Shown here: piece by piece, positions 21,101-32,900 of the stretch
How the letters are laid out: each line of letters opens with the position of its first letter
How positions within the stretch are numbered: position 1 is the first letter of the stretch
Source: Prunella strophiata
Lineage: Eukaryota; Chordata; Aves; Passeriformes; Prunellidae
Length of the DNA stretch: 64,000 nucleotides
NCBI GenBank assembly: GCA_036583965.1
Contig: JAZBQD010000021.1
Coordinates: forward strand, 15,800,266 to 15,864,265
Direction of reading: 5' to 3'
Program-made: the position numbers and the translations under genes
Notes under the pieces: model-generated
Database searches by the model: none
What the model was told of the DNA's origin: nothing
The model's input: only the letters and a program-made list of their open reading frames with translations

Positions 21101-24100
21101 TATTGTTTTAGCATTACATTTTATTATTTTTTCATTAATACAGTAGGAAAATCACATTGCTTCCAGGACACGTTGATGCTAGTCAGGACGCTCTGGAGGC
21201 TAACAATGAGTCAGGGACTCTGGACTGAGACCAAGCTTTTCTTCCATTGAGCTCTGCTCTTTTTTCTTCCTCCTTAAGGAACTGGCTTTTATTGGCCTCT
21301 TTAGCTTTGGATTAACTTACATCATACATTTCATAGTATATATATTCCAGTAAAAGAATACGCACAGCACCATGCAAATTAACCTCCTAATCAAATTAAA
21401 AGGTTGAATGACTTATACAGAGCAGCTTGGAGAAGAGGCTCCACACGTCAGCACGAAGGTTCATGTCATGAGCCTCAGGAGACAGGCACCTCCAGTGCAC
21501 CCAGGGAGTGATGAAGCCAAACCATTGAGTCAAAATGCTGAAAGAGTTGTGACAGAAAGTTGTGCAGAGAGCAGTCTTTCCTTCCCAATGGGCTCTGACA
21601 CATCAAGGGAAGCACCAGGTTTTGGGGAACATGCAGGAGGTCTAAAGGGAGAGGAGGAAAGGAAATAAAAAGTGGTTTTCTGTCAATGGCCCAAAGGGAC
21701 ATAGAGGTACAACTCTTTTTATTTTCCTAAGCACCTTTAAAACCTTCCTAGGAAAGGTGTAGGGGTGTAGCCATAACCAGGCACTGGGCTGCTGGGAGCA
21801 GCAGCTGCTGGTGAGCATTGCCTGGGATTCTGGAGTGTGGGCATCTGTGTGCTCCCCTGCTCTCATGCTGGGAAAGCCTCCTACACAAACAGGGTCTGCA
21901 TTATGGCCAAGGTGGAGGATGAAATAGTGCCAGCATATGCTTTATGGCAGGTAAAAGCCTCCCAACACCACTTCAGTGCCAACAGTGCTGTGATAATTCC
22001 TCTCTCCTCCACACCTTCAATTGTTTCACTTCTCAGCAACATATTTTAGCTCTATGGCTCCATTAGCTTTTTCCTTTTTTTTTTTCCCCTTCTGCTTCTG
22101 AGCACAGGGTCATTGACTGCCTTAATCAAATCTCATACCATAATGAAAAGTAAAAGGCATAATGTAGCATTTAACAGACCAACGATCCCTCGTGCTGACT
22201 GGCATGTGATATTTCTAAAAGAATGAATCTTCAGTGAGACCTGAATGGTTCAGCTCAGGAAGAAAGAGAGGCCAAATTGCCTTTCCAATCACAAACCTTT
22301 GCCCCACGGGGTCTGAATTCTCACTTTAAGGACCACATCAGAAGATTTATGAAGTTTGCTGCTTTGTTCCCATTTTTAGGAACCACTCCAAGTCACACTG
22401 AATTCAGTGGGAGTCCTTGCATTGACACGATCAGGCTTTGGAGCAGGTCCACAGAGAATGTCACTTTTCTATGACAGAAAGAGAACTGCTCTGAAACTAT
22501 CTGCATTTCCACTGATGCTCATGTAGAGTGGAAAGTGTTTCTTTCTGGATGAGTGATCATCCTTCACAGTCTGTAGAAACACCAAGCAGATGCAGCACAT
22601 GCCCAGTTCTTCATCCCAGTTCCTCAAAGTGAGGCAGTACAACACCACAGACACAGCTTTAAGAGCACTTTAAGATAAACTTTAAGATAAACTGAAGTTC
22701 TCAGCTTCTCAGCTACACCCTTGCAATATTGAACTCAAAGGGACCAAAGTGAAGGCAGCATTCACTTGGTCAAAACATCATTCTTTATAAAAATAACACC
22801 AAAAAATTAATTATGAATTACTGCCATGTTTCCCTGGCATTTTTATATTTTTTGTGACCCAAATAAAGGTGATAAAAACCATTGTGTTAGTGTGTGTCAG
22901 TTTTCTAGTCATGAAAATCAGATCTGTGTAATGCCATAAACATCTGCATCCCAGGGCCTCAGAAACACCTCAGATGTGATACCTGGGACACGAGTGGTAA
23001 AACAGATTTTTTTTGCTGTGATGTTTTTAACCACGCCTTCAAAGTGAGCTCTTTGTCATAATTACCAACATCTTCATTCACTAAATGACAAAAAGTCACT
23101 GTTTCCTACTGAGCTTTTTAGTAATGGGAATGCAACTGACTTTGCTTCAGCTGGGCAGCAGTTCCTCTCAGAACCTCAAACACTGAAGAGCTCTTCCCCT
23201 TCACCAGAGGAATCCTGGACAACCAAACCACTTCAGTTATAGCCCAGAAATATTTTGTGTCCTTAAAAGAGGAACCTGAAATTGGCCAGAAACGAAGCCA
23301 GTTGAATTCCTGGTGCTTTTACCAATGTAATAAAGAACAGAAGATCTTCACTGCCAGAGCATTGTGTTACAGCAGCAGCAGCTGGGTTCATCTCCTTCTC
23401 CAGTGAGCAGCAAGAGATTCCACCTTCTCATTTCAGTGGGGTTTGCAAGTCCAAGACACCCTGTTTTTTCACTACACTGATAAAAAAGGATGTCATGAAA
23501 AAGAATGTAACTGATACACATGGAGGAGAAGAAACAAAGCTGTCCGTGGGAACACTGTGTTATCTCGTTCACTCCCAGCTATAGCATGCAATCAGTATTT
23601 ATTTACTTGCAAGGGGAAGGTGTGCCATCTCAAATACCCTCCCTCTGATGGATGCAGGCCGCTGCTGGATCATGCTATTTAACTCTCTCTTTGGGGCTGT
23701 TTGTCTTTGGTTTCCAACTGTCTTATCATGATATATGTGTGCTGTGCATACCATGGCATGTCAGGCTAGATCAGACTACAACTTGTCACACAGAGCAGCA
23801 AATTAAGGCAGAATGAGTGAGCTGCAGATACATATCGCCTGGCATTGGGAAGTTCATAAAACTTACTTTGGTGGAAAATATTTTGGTGTGCAGCAAGCAT
23901 CCTTTGGATCATGTTTCCTTTTCTCTTGGCTGGTTGGAATCCTTTTTTCATGTGTACAGTTTGAAACTTAAAAGGTAATTATGCTATTTAGAGGTACATA
24001 TTTAAATTTATGTCTTTTTTGTTCCTGCTGTTCCCTGAGCAGATTAATTGTTAAAGTAGTCGTTGCAAAATTATTTCAACTCATTTTTGTTTTATCACTT

Positions 24101-25214
24101 ATTTTGCATTATTATGAGGAGCTGTTATAAGAGGATGGGAAAACTCTTGGCAACTAGGAGAAGTTATCTGTGTATTTATTTAAAGGAAGTCATGCTCATA
24201 AGAGGGAAAAGAACATTTCAAACTAATATAAGAACCACTGAAAAATGTAGCCCTGATCTCAGTTTCAAATCCACCCAGGCATTTCTTTCAGCTTACACAC
24301 TTCCCCAATTTGGGTCATAAGCACTGAAAGCTGCAAAAGAAAATAATTCCCCTTTCAGCCCCCATCCTTCCCTCTCCAGCCAGATGTGCTTGCAGGGAGC
24401 CCTGCAAACCTGGAGGATAAGAAGGGTCCTGAACTCAGAGCAGCAAAGGGCCAGCCAGGATTCTGGGGCTCCCACTGGGCTCTGCCCATCACCTGGTTTG
24501 ACTTCCCAAAGTTTGTTTGGGCATCGATTCAGGGAGACTCAAAGCCACGTGGCTGACTCCCAGCACAGGTAGTTTCACAGGAGTCAAGAGAAAACAATAG
24601 AGCTGTGAAACCGGAGCTGGAGCTGTACAGACGTGTTCCCTTTGGTCTGGTGGCTGAACAGCAAACTGCAAAAATGATTCAGGTGAGGTTCAACCTGAAA
24701 CACACAAAGTGTTGGTAGAACAGACATAAAAGCCCCCCCAAAGTTTCATTTTGGGTCATCCCAGATTGCATTGGTTGATCTAGAGTGGAAGTTTTCATTA
24801 TATTTTTAACCCAAAATTTGAACAAAAAATATTCTAGCAGAACAAACCCTCCATTTCAAAACAACAAAATGAAACTTTGAGCAGTGACAATTCACTCTCT
24901 TACTAAGGAATCTAATTGAGCAGATTATTTTCAAAACAGTAATGAAATAAAATGGTTAATTTTGAAAACTAAGTGGTATAAGAAAGGTGAAAATTATATA
25001 GTTTATGTTGAAAATACTGAAATGAAACATTTAAACTTCCCTGAGAAAAGTATTTCCCCTGATTTTCTTTCTGACAAAACTCGGCATTACATTCAACCAG
25101 AATTTGTGAATAGTTTTCCACTTCAAATTGCACTTTTGGCAAATGCTGTCTATCCTGGAAAGATTCCACCAGCTCTGTTGAAACTGGCACATGCTCACAT
25201 ACTTTACTGGATAA
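18191..25214. other. Noncoding DNA without assigned genes
   Basis: About 7 kb with no exon or RNA gene that I can support. There is a perfect two-copy 12-mer (ctttaagataaa) at 22668-22691. The stretch about 23580-24110 has balanced composition, few repeats and several AT-rich homeodomain-type words (for example gattaattg near 24043), and is a reasonable place to look for a conserved noncoding element. That judgement rests on texture only. Confidence 0.45.
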
Positions 25215-25305
25215 GAGATTTCATCCTGTAAAATGGGGATAAGAATAAAATTTCCCCACTGATGAAGAAAAATCTATAGGTTGAGTTGTTAATGTTAGTA
25301 AGATA
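25215..25305 (+). mobile_element. MIR-family SINE remnant
   Basis: The string tcatcctgtaaaatgggg, followed by ataagaataaaatttcccc, matches the central region of MIR in sense orientation (tcatctgtaaaatggggataataat in the family). The following part, with gttgagttgttaatgtt, agrees loosely with the downstream MIR consensus. The tRNA-like head is not recognisable. It is a fossil with no coding role. Confidence 0.65.
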
Positions 25306-28168
25306 GACATGTCTAAGGCACACACCAAAGTTTTTGGCTTCCTGGGGTATAACACTTCACAGAGAAAGGAATCCTTTTCTTTGTCTTAATGGGAACTAGA
25401 TTAAGAACCTTAACTAGTTAGATGAACAAAAAGCTAAAAGACAACACAAGCTTAAGTGCTTTAAAATTATGATCTAGAAGGCCTGTAATTTGCAGTATTA
25501 CAGTGGAGCTGTTCAGCTTGGTTTGAAGAGATAAATGGGCAGGGGCATCCCACAGAGCTGTGGCAGTGAGACACAGAGGGGAGGATCACATCCCTGTCCT
25601 GCAGAAAACCATCAGGATAACGCTCCTGGCTGCAGGAATGCTGCCCCTGTGCAGGTGCCACCTACCACTGTCTCACTTGTCCTCCTCTCCCTCTGGCCAG
25701 GAGGGAATTTTCCTCTGGAAGCCAGTGATCAGAAGGTTTTGTGTGGAGCTTTCCTGGTTCATTCTATGTGACATGTTGGAGATGAGGCTTTGCTGCAGCC
25801 TCGTAGCCGATGGCAGTGGGCAAGAGGAGATGAGGCTTCACTGAAATGTGGAGCAAACACACACAAAAAGAAAATGGATAAAACATTAAAATGACAGCTT
25901 GCTGAGGTGGCTTCTTGTGTCAGTGGCTTTAGCATGATCACAAAGTGATGTGCAGTACTTGATGTAGCTTGCTCCTCATGGTGAAACAAAATTGATTCTT
26001 AGTTTGCCCCACTAGACCAGGATTTGCTCAATGCAGAAAATTTCCCACCTGGGTCACAACAGGTATGCCAACAAAATTGAGATTGTGGGAAGAAGGTGTG
26101 TCTGTGCTGAGGGCTGGGATCAAACAGATGATCAAACTCTGTCAGATGGATTCAGAGGTTTGATCAATGAGCCATGCTCTGCAGCTCAAGCCCACTGTTA
26201 ATTTTAAAATGCACTTATACTCTTGCACCCCATGCAATGTGACAGCAGAGGTGCAGAAAACATTGTCAGAGTTGATAGAAGAAAACTCAGAGCCAGAAGA
26301 AGTGTTAGTGTTTTGGGCAAAATTCTGGCATCAGTAAAATCCATGGCAGTGCTCCCACTGCCTCCTGCAGTGCTGGGATTTCACCCTTTGCCTATAGAAA
26401 ACCAGTGGATATGCAATCATAGCAATATCCTTTACACTGGGTTGTATTTTGCACAAGTGTTGGGTTTAAATTCTGAAAATAATTTTGACTGAGCTTTTGT
26501 TTGGCTCACTGAGGACAATTAATGTAATTCCAGAACTTCTGGATGAAGTTTTGTACAGATCATTTTCTCTAATGCATGCATCTGTCATGAAATACTCACA
26601 TCTCCCAGTTTCACTTAACTCCCTTTGAAGTTACCTGCATGCCTAAAGTTAAGCCTCTTTTTAAAATCTTTACAGAATCAGGGACATCGTTTTTGTAATT
26701 CTCCATTCAGCTGCTGTGGTAAGAGTAATAAAAAAGGGCTGTGATGTATGTAGAATTACATGCTGTGCTCTTCCTCTGAGCTGCTGCATTTCTATAGCTG
26801 TACAAAAAAATCCTGTCTGCAGGGAATCTTGTTGCGGTTAAAAATCTATATTTTCGTTTTCTCCATTTGTTCTACAAAACTGAACTAACAGGCAAAACAA
26901 ACATACATGCTAGCATGCATAGAAACATTCAGGAACAGCAATCATACTGGGGAGAATGCTGGAAAAAAATTGCACTTGTTTTAACCAATACAAAAGGGAT
27001 TTTTTAAAGTCTAAAAAGGAAAAATACTAAGTGCTAGTCACCACAGGGCGTGCAAATATAAGAGGGGATTTTTCATGTGCTTTGAGAAGGTGTACAAGAA
27101 ATGCTGTGTTGTTTAATTCACAAATAGCATAAAACACTAAATTTACATTCCTATTGGTTCCAAGAAGATTATTTTATAATCTACAGAAATAATGTAATTA
27201 TAATAAAACCTGCTTGCATAACATGCTCTATTTAAAAGGAAAAAGATAACTTATCCTATCTGCTGCCAAATATTGAAGTCATCTCTGTTTCTAGCATTCC
27301 CTCGAAGCTCCAGGACTTCAGCTGGGAAAGCTCTTGGAGCAGTGCAGGCATGGACATGAGCACCCAGCCCAGCCTTCCCTGGGAGAGAGCCCATGCCCAC
27401 TGTCTGCAGCTGCAACTGGAGATGAGGAGAGGAAAGAAATGGTTTAAATGCCAACTTCCCAGCCCCTCATCTCCTATGGACAACAGGGAAAATCAATCCT
27501 CTGCTGTTTTACAACTTCCAGCGAGAATTTGTGCAGCTTTTCCCACGATTTTTGTGTGTCCCTGGTGTGTTGAGGACTTCATGCTCAGCCACAGGTAAGT
27601 GTGACATGGCACTGAACACAGTCCCATGTGCAAAAGTGCACCTTTTGCCTTTTGTGTAGTTAGGCAGCAAAGAATCCCCAAATTCCCAGTTTTTCACCCA
27701 AAAGCAAAGCTTTGTGCACACGCTGTGCCAGGGAAGGGTGTCAGCTCTGTCCAGCAGCAGCTCATGGTGGCCTGGCTCCCCTCTCTGTTGTGGACCAGCC
27801 AGGACTGTCACCTCCTTCCATGCTTTTACCAAACCTCTCACCTTCTGCCCCTTAAATCGATGCTTTTGAGCACCAGCTTGGAATGGCCTCATCCTGTGCC
27901 TTGCAAAAGTGGTGAGGGCTCCTGTAAATCCATAACAGGGGCTCTGCTTGTCTAGGTAGGGTTATCCTGCAGTAGCAGCTTCAATGTAAATATTTTCCAT
28001 CAGTTCTCTCCTTTTTTCAATCTGTGTTTTTGAAATCCAGCACTTTATTCTGCTACTCCAGAAATACCTAAAATAGCTCAGCCAAGAGAGCCCTTTCCAG
28101 GAGGAGGTGAAGGAGTTAACAATGCCCTTTCAGGCAAAACCACAAACAACTGGGGGGAAAGAGAGAGG
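25306..28168. other. Noncoding DNA; one weak exon-like segment
   Basis: No confident gene. A GC-richer patch at about 25530-25840 contains only short overlapping frames. A repeated word, gatcaaac, occurs at 26118-26125 and 26130-26137 and inverted at 26158-26165. A 73-bp exon-like segment with a good splice donor is listed separately at 27522. Confidence 0.45.
27522..27594 (+). other. Weak candidate exon with consensus splice donor
   Basis: The segment follows a pyrimidine-leaning acceptor-like sequence ending in ttccag and is followed by cag/gtaagt, a full-consensus 5' splice site at 27595. One reading frame stays open across it and about 170 bp upstream, but the translation resembles no protein that I know. 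One strong donor is expected by chance every few kilobases, so this is a low-confidence pointer. Confidence 0.15.

Positions 28169-28209
<41 letters not shown>
28169..28209 (+). repeat. Poly-A run (41 A)
   Basis: Forty-one consecutive A bases, preceded by the purine stretch gaaagagagagg and followed by gagtttttaac. No polyadenylation signal, retroposed body or target duplication is visible, so it is probably a pure homopolymer expansion. It sits about 190 bp before the strongest CpG cluster of the window. Its exact length is doubtful in any short-read assembly. Confidence 0.93.
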
Positions 28210-28212
<3 letters not shown>

Positions 28213-28396
28213 TTTTTAACTGAGAAATGGAAAGGATCCAAGTCCTAACCGAGAGTAAAAGCACAGAGAGAGTATGAAACACACAAATCATCCTGGGGTT
28301 CGGAGTTGATAAAGTTATTAAAAAAGAAAAAAGGAGAAGGGTGGGGGGGAGAGAAAAATCCCTTTGTTTCTGCCCTATACCTTGAGGCTGTGGGAG

Positions 28397-29152
28397 CGGA
28401 GGGAGGGAGCGCAGAACGAGTCCGACCGGAGCCCGGCGCGGAGCCGCATCCATCCCAGCGGGAGCCGGGCACGGCTGGTGCTCCCCAGCTCCCCTCCTCT
28501 GCTCCTGGCAACAGCCGGAGAGGGTTTGCTTACATAAACCCCGCACTTTTCGGCTCTTTTTAAAATTTTTATTATTATTATTATTATTTGAATTATTATT
28601 ATTATTAGCAAGTGGGAGAAAATAAGCTTTTACTACGGGCGGGCTGGAGCCTGGATGCGGCCGGAGCGCGGCTATTGGGCCATCGGCTTAGCAACAGCGT
28701 GCAAAGGGCCAACCCCAGCCTCCCAACAGCTGGGCCACCTTCCAAGGATGGGTGCCAAACGCTGCGCTCCTCTGCCAAGAAAACAAACAAGGGCACTTTT
28801 AAAAACTCCAGAGTTAAACAGCGTGGTTTTTTTTTTTTTTTCCCCTTTTCTTTTCTCTCCTCCACAAACTCTCCTCGCTCAGAGTTAATGATCTCTTTCC
28901 CTTTGTCGCCGAAGTTCAGGCTAGGGGGAATTGTCGCTTGTGCAGGTTTCAGGAGTCGTTTCCCCTTTCCTGGATGTGGCAGGCTCCCGTCCCTGCAGGC
29001 TGGAGCAGGCTGGAGTCAGTCATTTCTCTTCAGATGCTGCAGGTTCCCTCCTTCCTCCCCGAGCGGCAGGAATCTCTGCCGCCTGCATCAGCACTGGAAC
29101 CTGCTTGCCACTGCCACGCATTTATGGAACTTACATAATTTACTGCCTATGT
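28397..29152. promoter_or_regulatory. CpG-island-like candidate promoter or first exon
   Basis: By eye I count about 37 CpG dinucleotides over some 755 bp, with 15 in the first 160 bp, against a background where CpG is sparse. Motifs include a GC box (gggcggg, 28637-28643), an inverted CCAAT core (attgg, 28674-28678) and a YY1-like gccatc (28679-28684). An ATT microsatellite interrupts the island at 28571-28607. Known biology: unmethylated CpG clusters in birds usually mark promoters. Transcript direction is not decided; both strands offer plausible donors, for example gtaagt on the minus strand near 29128. Open frames inside it (up to 194 codons on +) look like GC-rich untranslated sequence, not a known protein. 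The gene it would serve is not identified. Confidence 0.5.
28571..28607. repeat. (ATT)n trinucleotide repeat within the CpG cluster
   Basis: Two blocks of ATT, 28571-28588 and 28592-28607, are separated by ttga. The tract lies between two CpG-dense halves, so it may be a variable spacer within a promoter. Confidence 0.9.
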
Positions 29153-29644
29153 CACCCTCTCGTCTGCTACCTCTTCATTCATTTCAAGCCTGTTAAAGAA
29201 GTGGAATAAGAAGCACAGAGACTTAAATAGGCAAAAAGTGGCTTGTAACCACAAACCATTTTTTTTTTTCTGCAGAGGAAGAAGAAAGAATTTGGGAATT
29301 CTGGTCTCATTTTATTAAAGATATATATTTACATTGTATTTTTAGTGCAGTCTTTCTTACATATTATTCTTTGTGATTGCTGAAGTTGGGGTAGCGCCAG
29401 ACTTTTGCTGAGAAGGAGTATGGACTATGTTTTTTTACCAGCTGAGAAACGTGCAGGTCCATACTGTGTCCCAAAATCTCTTCTTTCCCTGTGAAGGAGT
29501 AAAGCAGAGAAGTCAAAGCCCATTTCCAAGAAACACCAACTCTCTTCAGGTCCCCTGTGGCTTAGTGCCTGCCCAGAGAGAGCTGCTCGCCTTGGATCCT
29601 GATTTTGAGCACTAAAGGAAGAAAATGGGACTGACTTTTCTGTT

Positions 29645-29661
29645 GCTGTTGTTGTTGTTGC
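29645..29661. repeat. Short (GTT)n repeat
   Basis: Four GTT units in the context gctgttgttgttgttgct. Simple sequence only. Confidence 0.85.
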
Positions 29662-29897
29662 TATAAGACACTCCGTAGGAGGTGAAGCCAAACATACCTC
29701 TGGGGAAATATTAAACACTTCACAGAGAAAGGCCTAAAGAGGCAAATATTGCAGCCCTTTTCTCACGCCAGTCATCCCATTCACTTCAGAGACACTGCTG
29801 CTATGAGTGAGGCTGGTGGGGTCAGGCCTTTGTACACAGTAGCACCTCCAAAGGTTAAAGGATGTCATTTGCAGTCATGATCTTGTTTCACTTCCTA

Positions 29898-29985
29898 CCT
29901 CCACCTCTGATTTACTGAGAAACCTCAAATAAATCACTTAACCTCTCTAAGAAGGAGTTTACTTAAGTGCAAGAACATTCTGAGC
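29898..29985 (+). mobile_element. MIR-family SINE remnant
   Basis: The string aaatcacttaacctctct is an almost exact match to the MIR core in sense orientation (caagtcacttaacctctct). It is preceded by a diverged counterpart of ctctgccacttact and followed by a degraded cagtttcctcatctg segment (gagtttacttaagtgc). Head and tail are lost. Confidence 0.65.
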
Positions 29986-32900
29986 CTCCAACAATATTTG
30001 TGAAGTGTTTTCAGGTCCTTGGAGGAAAAGATGTACTTGCAAATTATCAGGGTAGCTGCTTACATGGAAATAAATCTCAATTTCTGTGTCTAAGCATATG
30101 TCCCAGCTGCATCCCAATCTCATGTCTCATAACAGTGGTTATGCACCATAATCTACTTGGATTCCATAGGGAAAGTATTCAGGACAGCAGCTTGAAAGGG
30201 CATCTCACTCATTTGCAAGCAGGTCCTTGGTTGCAGAAAGCTGGGCTTTGGGCCTCCTGTATGGTGCATGTCATCCTCAAAAACTTGCATCTGATGCATT
30301 GAGGAGTGTGTTTCTGCAGCTGCATTCTTAAACTGAACTGCAGTTCACTGATGTGGCACCCATGCCCCATGCACTATTTGCTTTCTCAAACTGCCCAAAC
30401 ATCCGTTATTGCAAAAAAAAGAAAAAAGAAAAAAGAAAAAAAAATGGACTGGGGAAGGTTTTGTCTGAATAGCAAAGAAACATGATGATGGGAACTTGTG
30501 TGGTTGCAACTGTGCCCCTGTCCTAGGCAGAACTAGGAAATATATGAACAACAACAGGAACCATACAAAAAAAAATAGATTTTGGGTAAAGGTTCAGTGC
30601 TGGGAGAAAAGGGAAGGGGCTTTCCTTTTTATCTGTTCTGGTTCTGCTTATCTTTTACTAGAGGCTGTTTTTAGTGATGAGGAAGTAGAAGGAGAAATCC
30701 ATTTGTTTTTCTGATGACACAGCAAAATACACAACCTAATAACTCAGAATAACATCCCTTCTGCCCTAAAGAAATAATCTCACAAAATTAAACCAAGACT
30801 TTATCCAGAGATTGCACAATTCAACAGTAAATTTCCATTCAACTGAAAAGGCTTCAAATAAAGCCTTCATGTGGGAATCCAGCAAATTGAAGCAACTTTA
30901 TAAATGCTTGGTAATAATTCAGGACTAGGGTCTCAATTATTTTTCATTCATTACTTAGGTGAGCAAAGAGCTGCACATTTTGATGGGAATTTGGGACTAC
31001 AAACCAGGACAAAATACTGTGGCACACAAGGGCAGCTGGACCAACCTGTAGACCTTGAGCCAAGAGTCAGCCAATGCACATTGAAGCACTATTTATCACC
31101 ATGCTTTCCCCAAAAACAGCTTCCCCTCCTGTGCTGCTGGCTCCAGCATGTCCAAAATAACTTCACCACACTCTACAGCACCTTTTACAGCTACCTGAAA
31201 TTGTATTTTATTTAAAAGGTACATAGTTTGTGTCAGTAATTCCCACAGACCCATAATTGTTTTTATAACACCTGGTTATAGCAGGTAGTATAATTCACCA
31301 AGTTGATATGAATGTATTCCATAATGTGCTTTATATAATCCATTATTAGAGGACATTGCTGCATCTGTAATTATGTTTGCAAATGCATTTTATTGAGTTC
31401 TTCATAAAAGTATGCAGGACTGAAACCAGCTCTTAGGCTGCAGAAGTATATATACACTTTGCTTCCTTCCAAGTATTTTTTTTTTTTTCTGTGTAGGCAA
31501 CACTAAAAAGGGGAAAGAACAAAATTTAACCTCGATTTCCTAGCAGACTCTTGCCCTTAATCCAAGAATCCTTGAACCTGGAGACAGTTCAGACCTTCAC
31601 TGGAATCCTGTCATTTTTATCAGCTTTAGTTTCTACACAGCAAAAGTGATTATGTGAGTTCTGGCTTCAGGCTGATCAAATCTTTCAGTGTCTCTTCTGC
31701 TGCTGATATCATTTTGAGAGGACAAATTACATTTGGTACAGGCATACATTTACCTGCAGAACCCACACATCTCCTACAGCTGGTGCTAGAAATGGTAAAT
31801 TTAGGCTGATTTCCCAACCTCCTTTTGGCACAGTGTGAGCCAGAGAGAACCTGGGTTGATTGTCACATCCCAGATCAACTTTGAGTGACCAGCAGCCCTG
31901 GGAGAGGTGCTGCCTTCACTGCTCCTGAAGCCCATTTGGCTCAATGCAAGCAGTGGAGCTTAGCTCCTTTCTACAGATTTCCAAGAAAACCTCTCCTTTA
32001 GGTTGCTAATTTGCAGGACTCAGGCATTTCAGACAGCAGCAGCCTGTTTTTCATATTGCCTTTACAAAAAAATGCCCCTTTCAGTCTGGGTTGATTATTT
32101 CATCTGAAGCAGAAGTCCATCACAAGGCCTTCCATACTCTGGGCAAATATACAGCCAAATTAATCTGTTGAGAGCGAGTTATCTCTTGTGTAGTTAAAAA
32201 ATAATGAACATGTGAGTTTTGGTGCATTTTTTTCTCATGCATGGAAATGTGGTAAAAAGCCCAGACAAGGTAAATTAATGATAGTTCAAGCCTTTTTCCA
32301 TTTATGGTGAACTTTCTCCTTCCTTCCCAGCCCCCCAAGGAACCACACTGTAAAACACTCTCTCAAAGAGGTTTTATCTCATTCTGCCTTGCCTCCATTT
32401 CTCCAGCTCCTCTAGTGAATATTTGTCTTTTCTACCTGCTGCCCAGTTAAATCAAGCTCAGAGGCAGTGACATATGCCAGATCACAGGGGCTGTCACTTT
32501 AATTCCCTGTGCTCATATTTTTCTCCTCTAGTGGGGTGTTGGGGGCAGATGTTTGGAGAAGGGACCCCTTTGCTGCCTGGCACACCACAGTCCTGACATT
32601 GGCTGCTAATTCTGGGAGGCAAATCCTGGCCCTGCTGACAGAGCCCAGGGCTGAACAGGCAGCTTCTCCCAAGTGCAGCTGAGTGCAGGTTCTAGATGTT
32701 GGAAATGAAACCTTACACCCCACCCTGAGTGCTGCAGGAGCAATTTCTCCCAGTTTCAACTCAACTATCTTGTTTGATTCCTGCCCGAAGGCACAGACAG
32801 ACCTCCACAAGCTGTGCATGTGAATGCTGGTCTGCTCCCATCCCCAGCCTCTGAAGAGCTGTTTTCCCACCTGGCAGAAGCAAGGACTGGGACTCAAGGT

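Noticed and set aside
28169..28209. A41 as the tail of a processed pseudogene
   Set aside because: There is no polyadenylation signal, coding remnant or flanking target-site duplication upstream.
28612..29196. 194-codon + frame in the CpG cluster
   Set aside because: It contains a low-complexity Phe run from a T tract and Ser/Leu/Pro-rich GC sequence typical of chance frames in CpG islands. No family resemblance.
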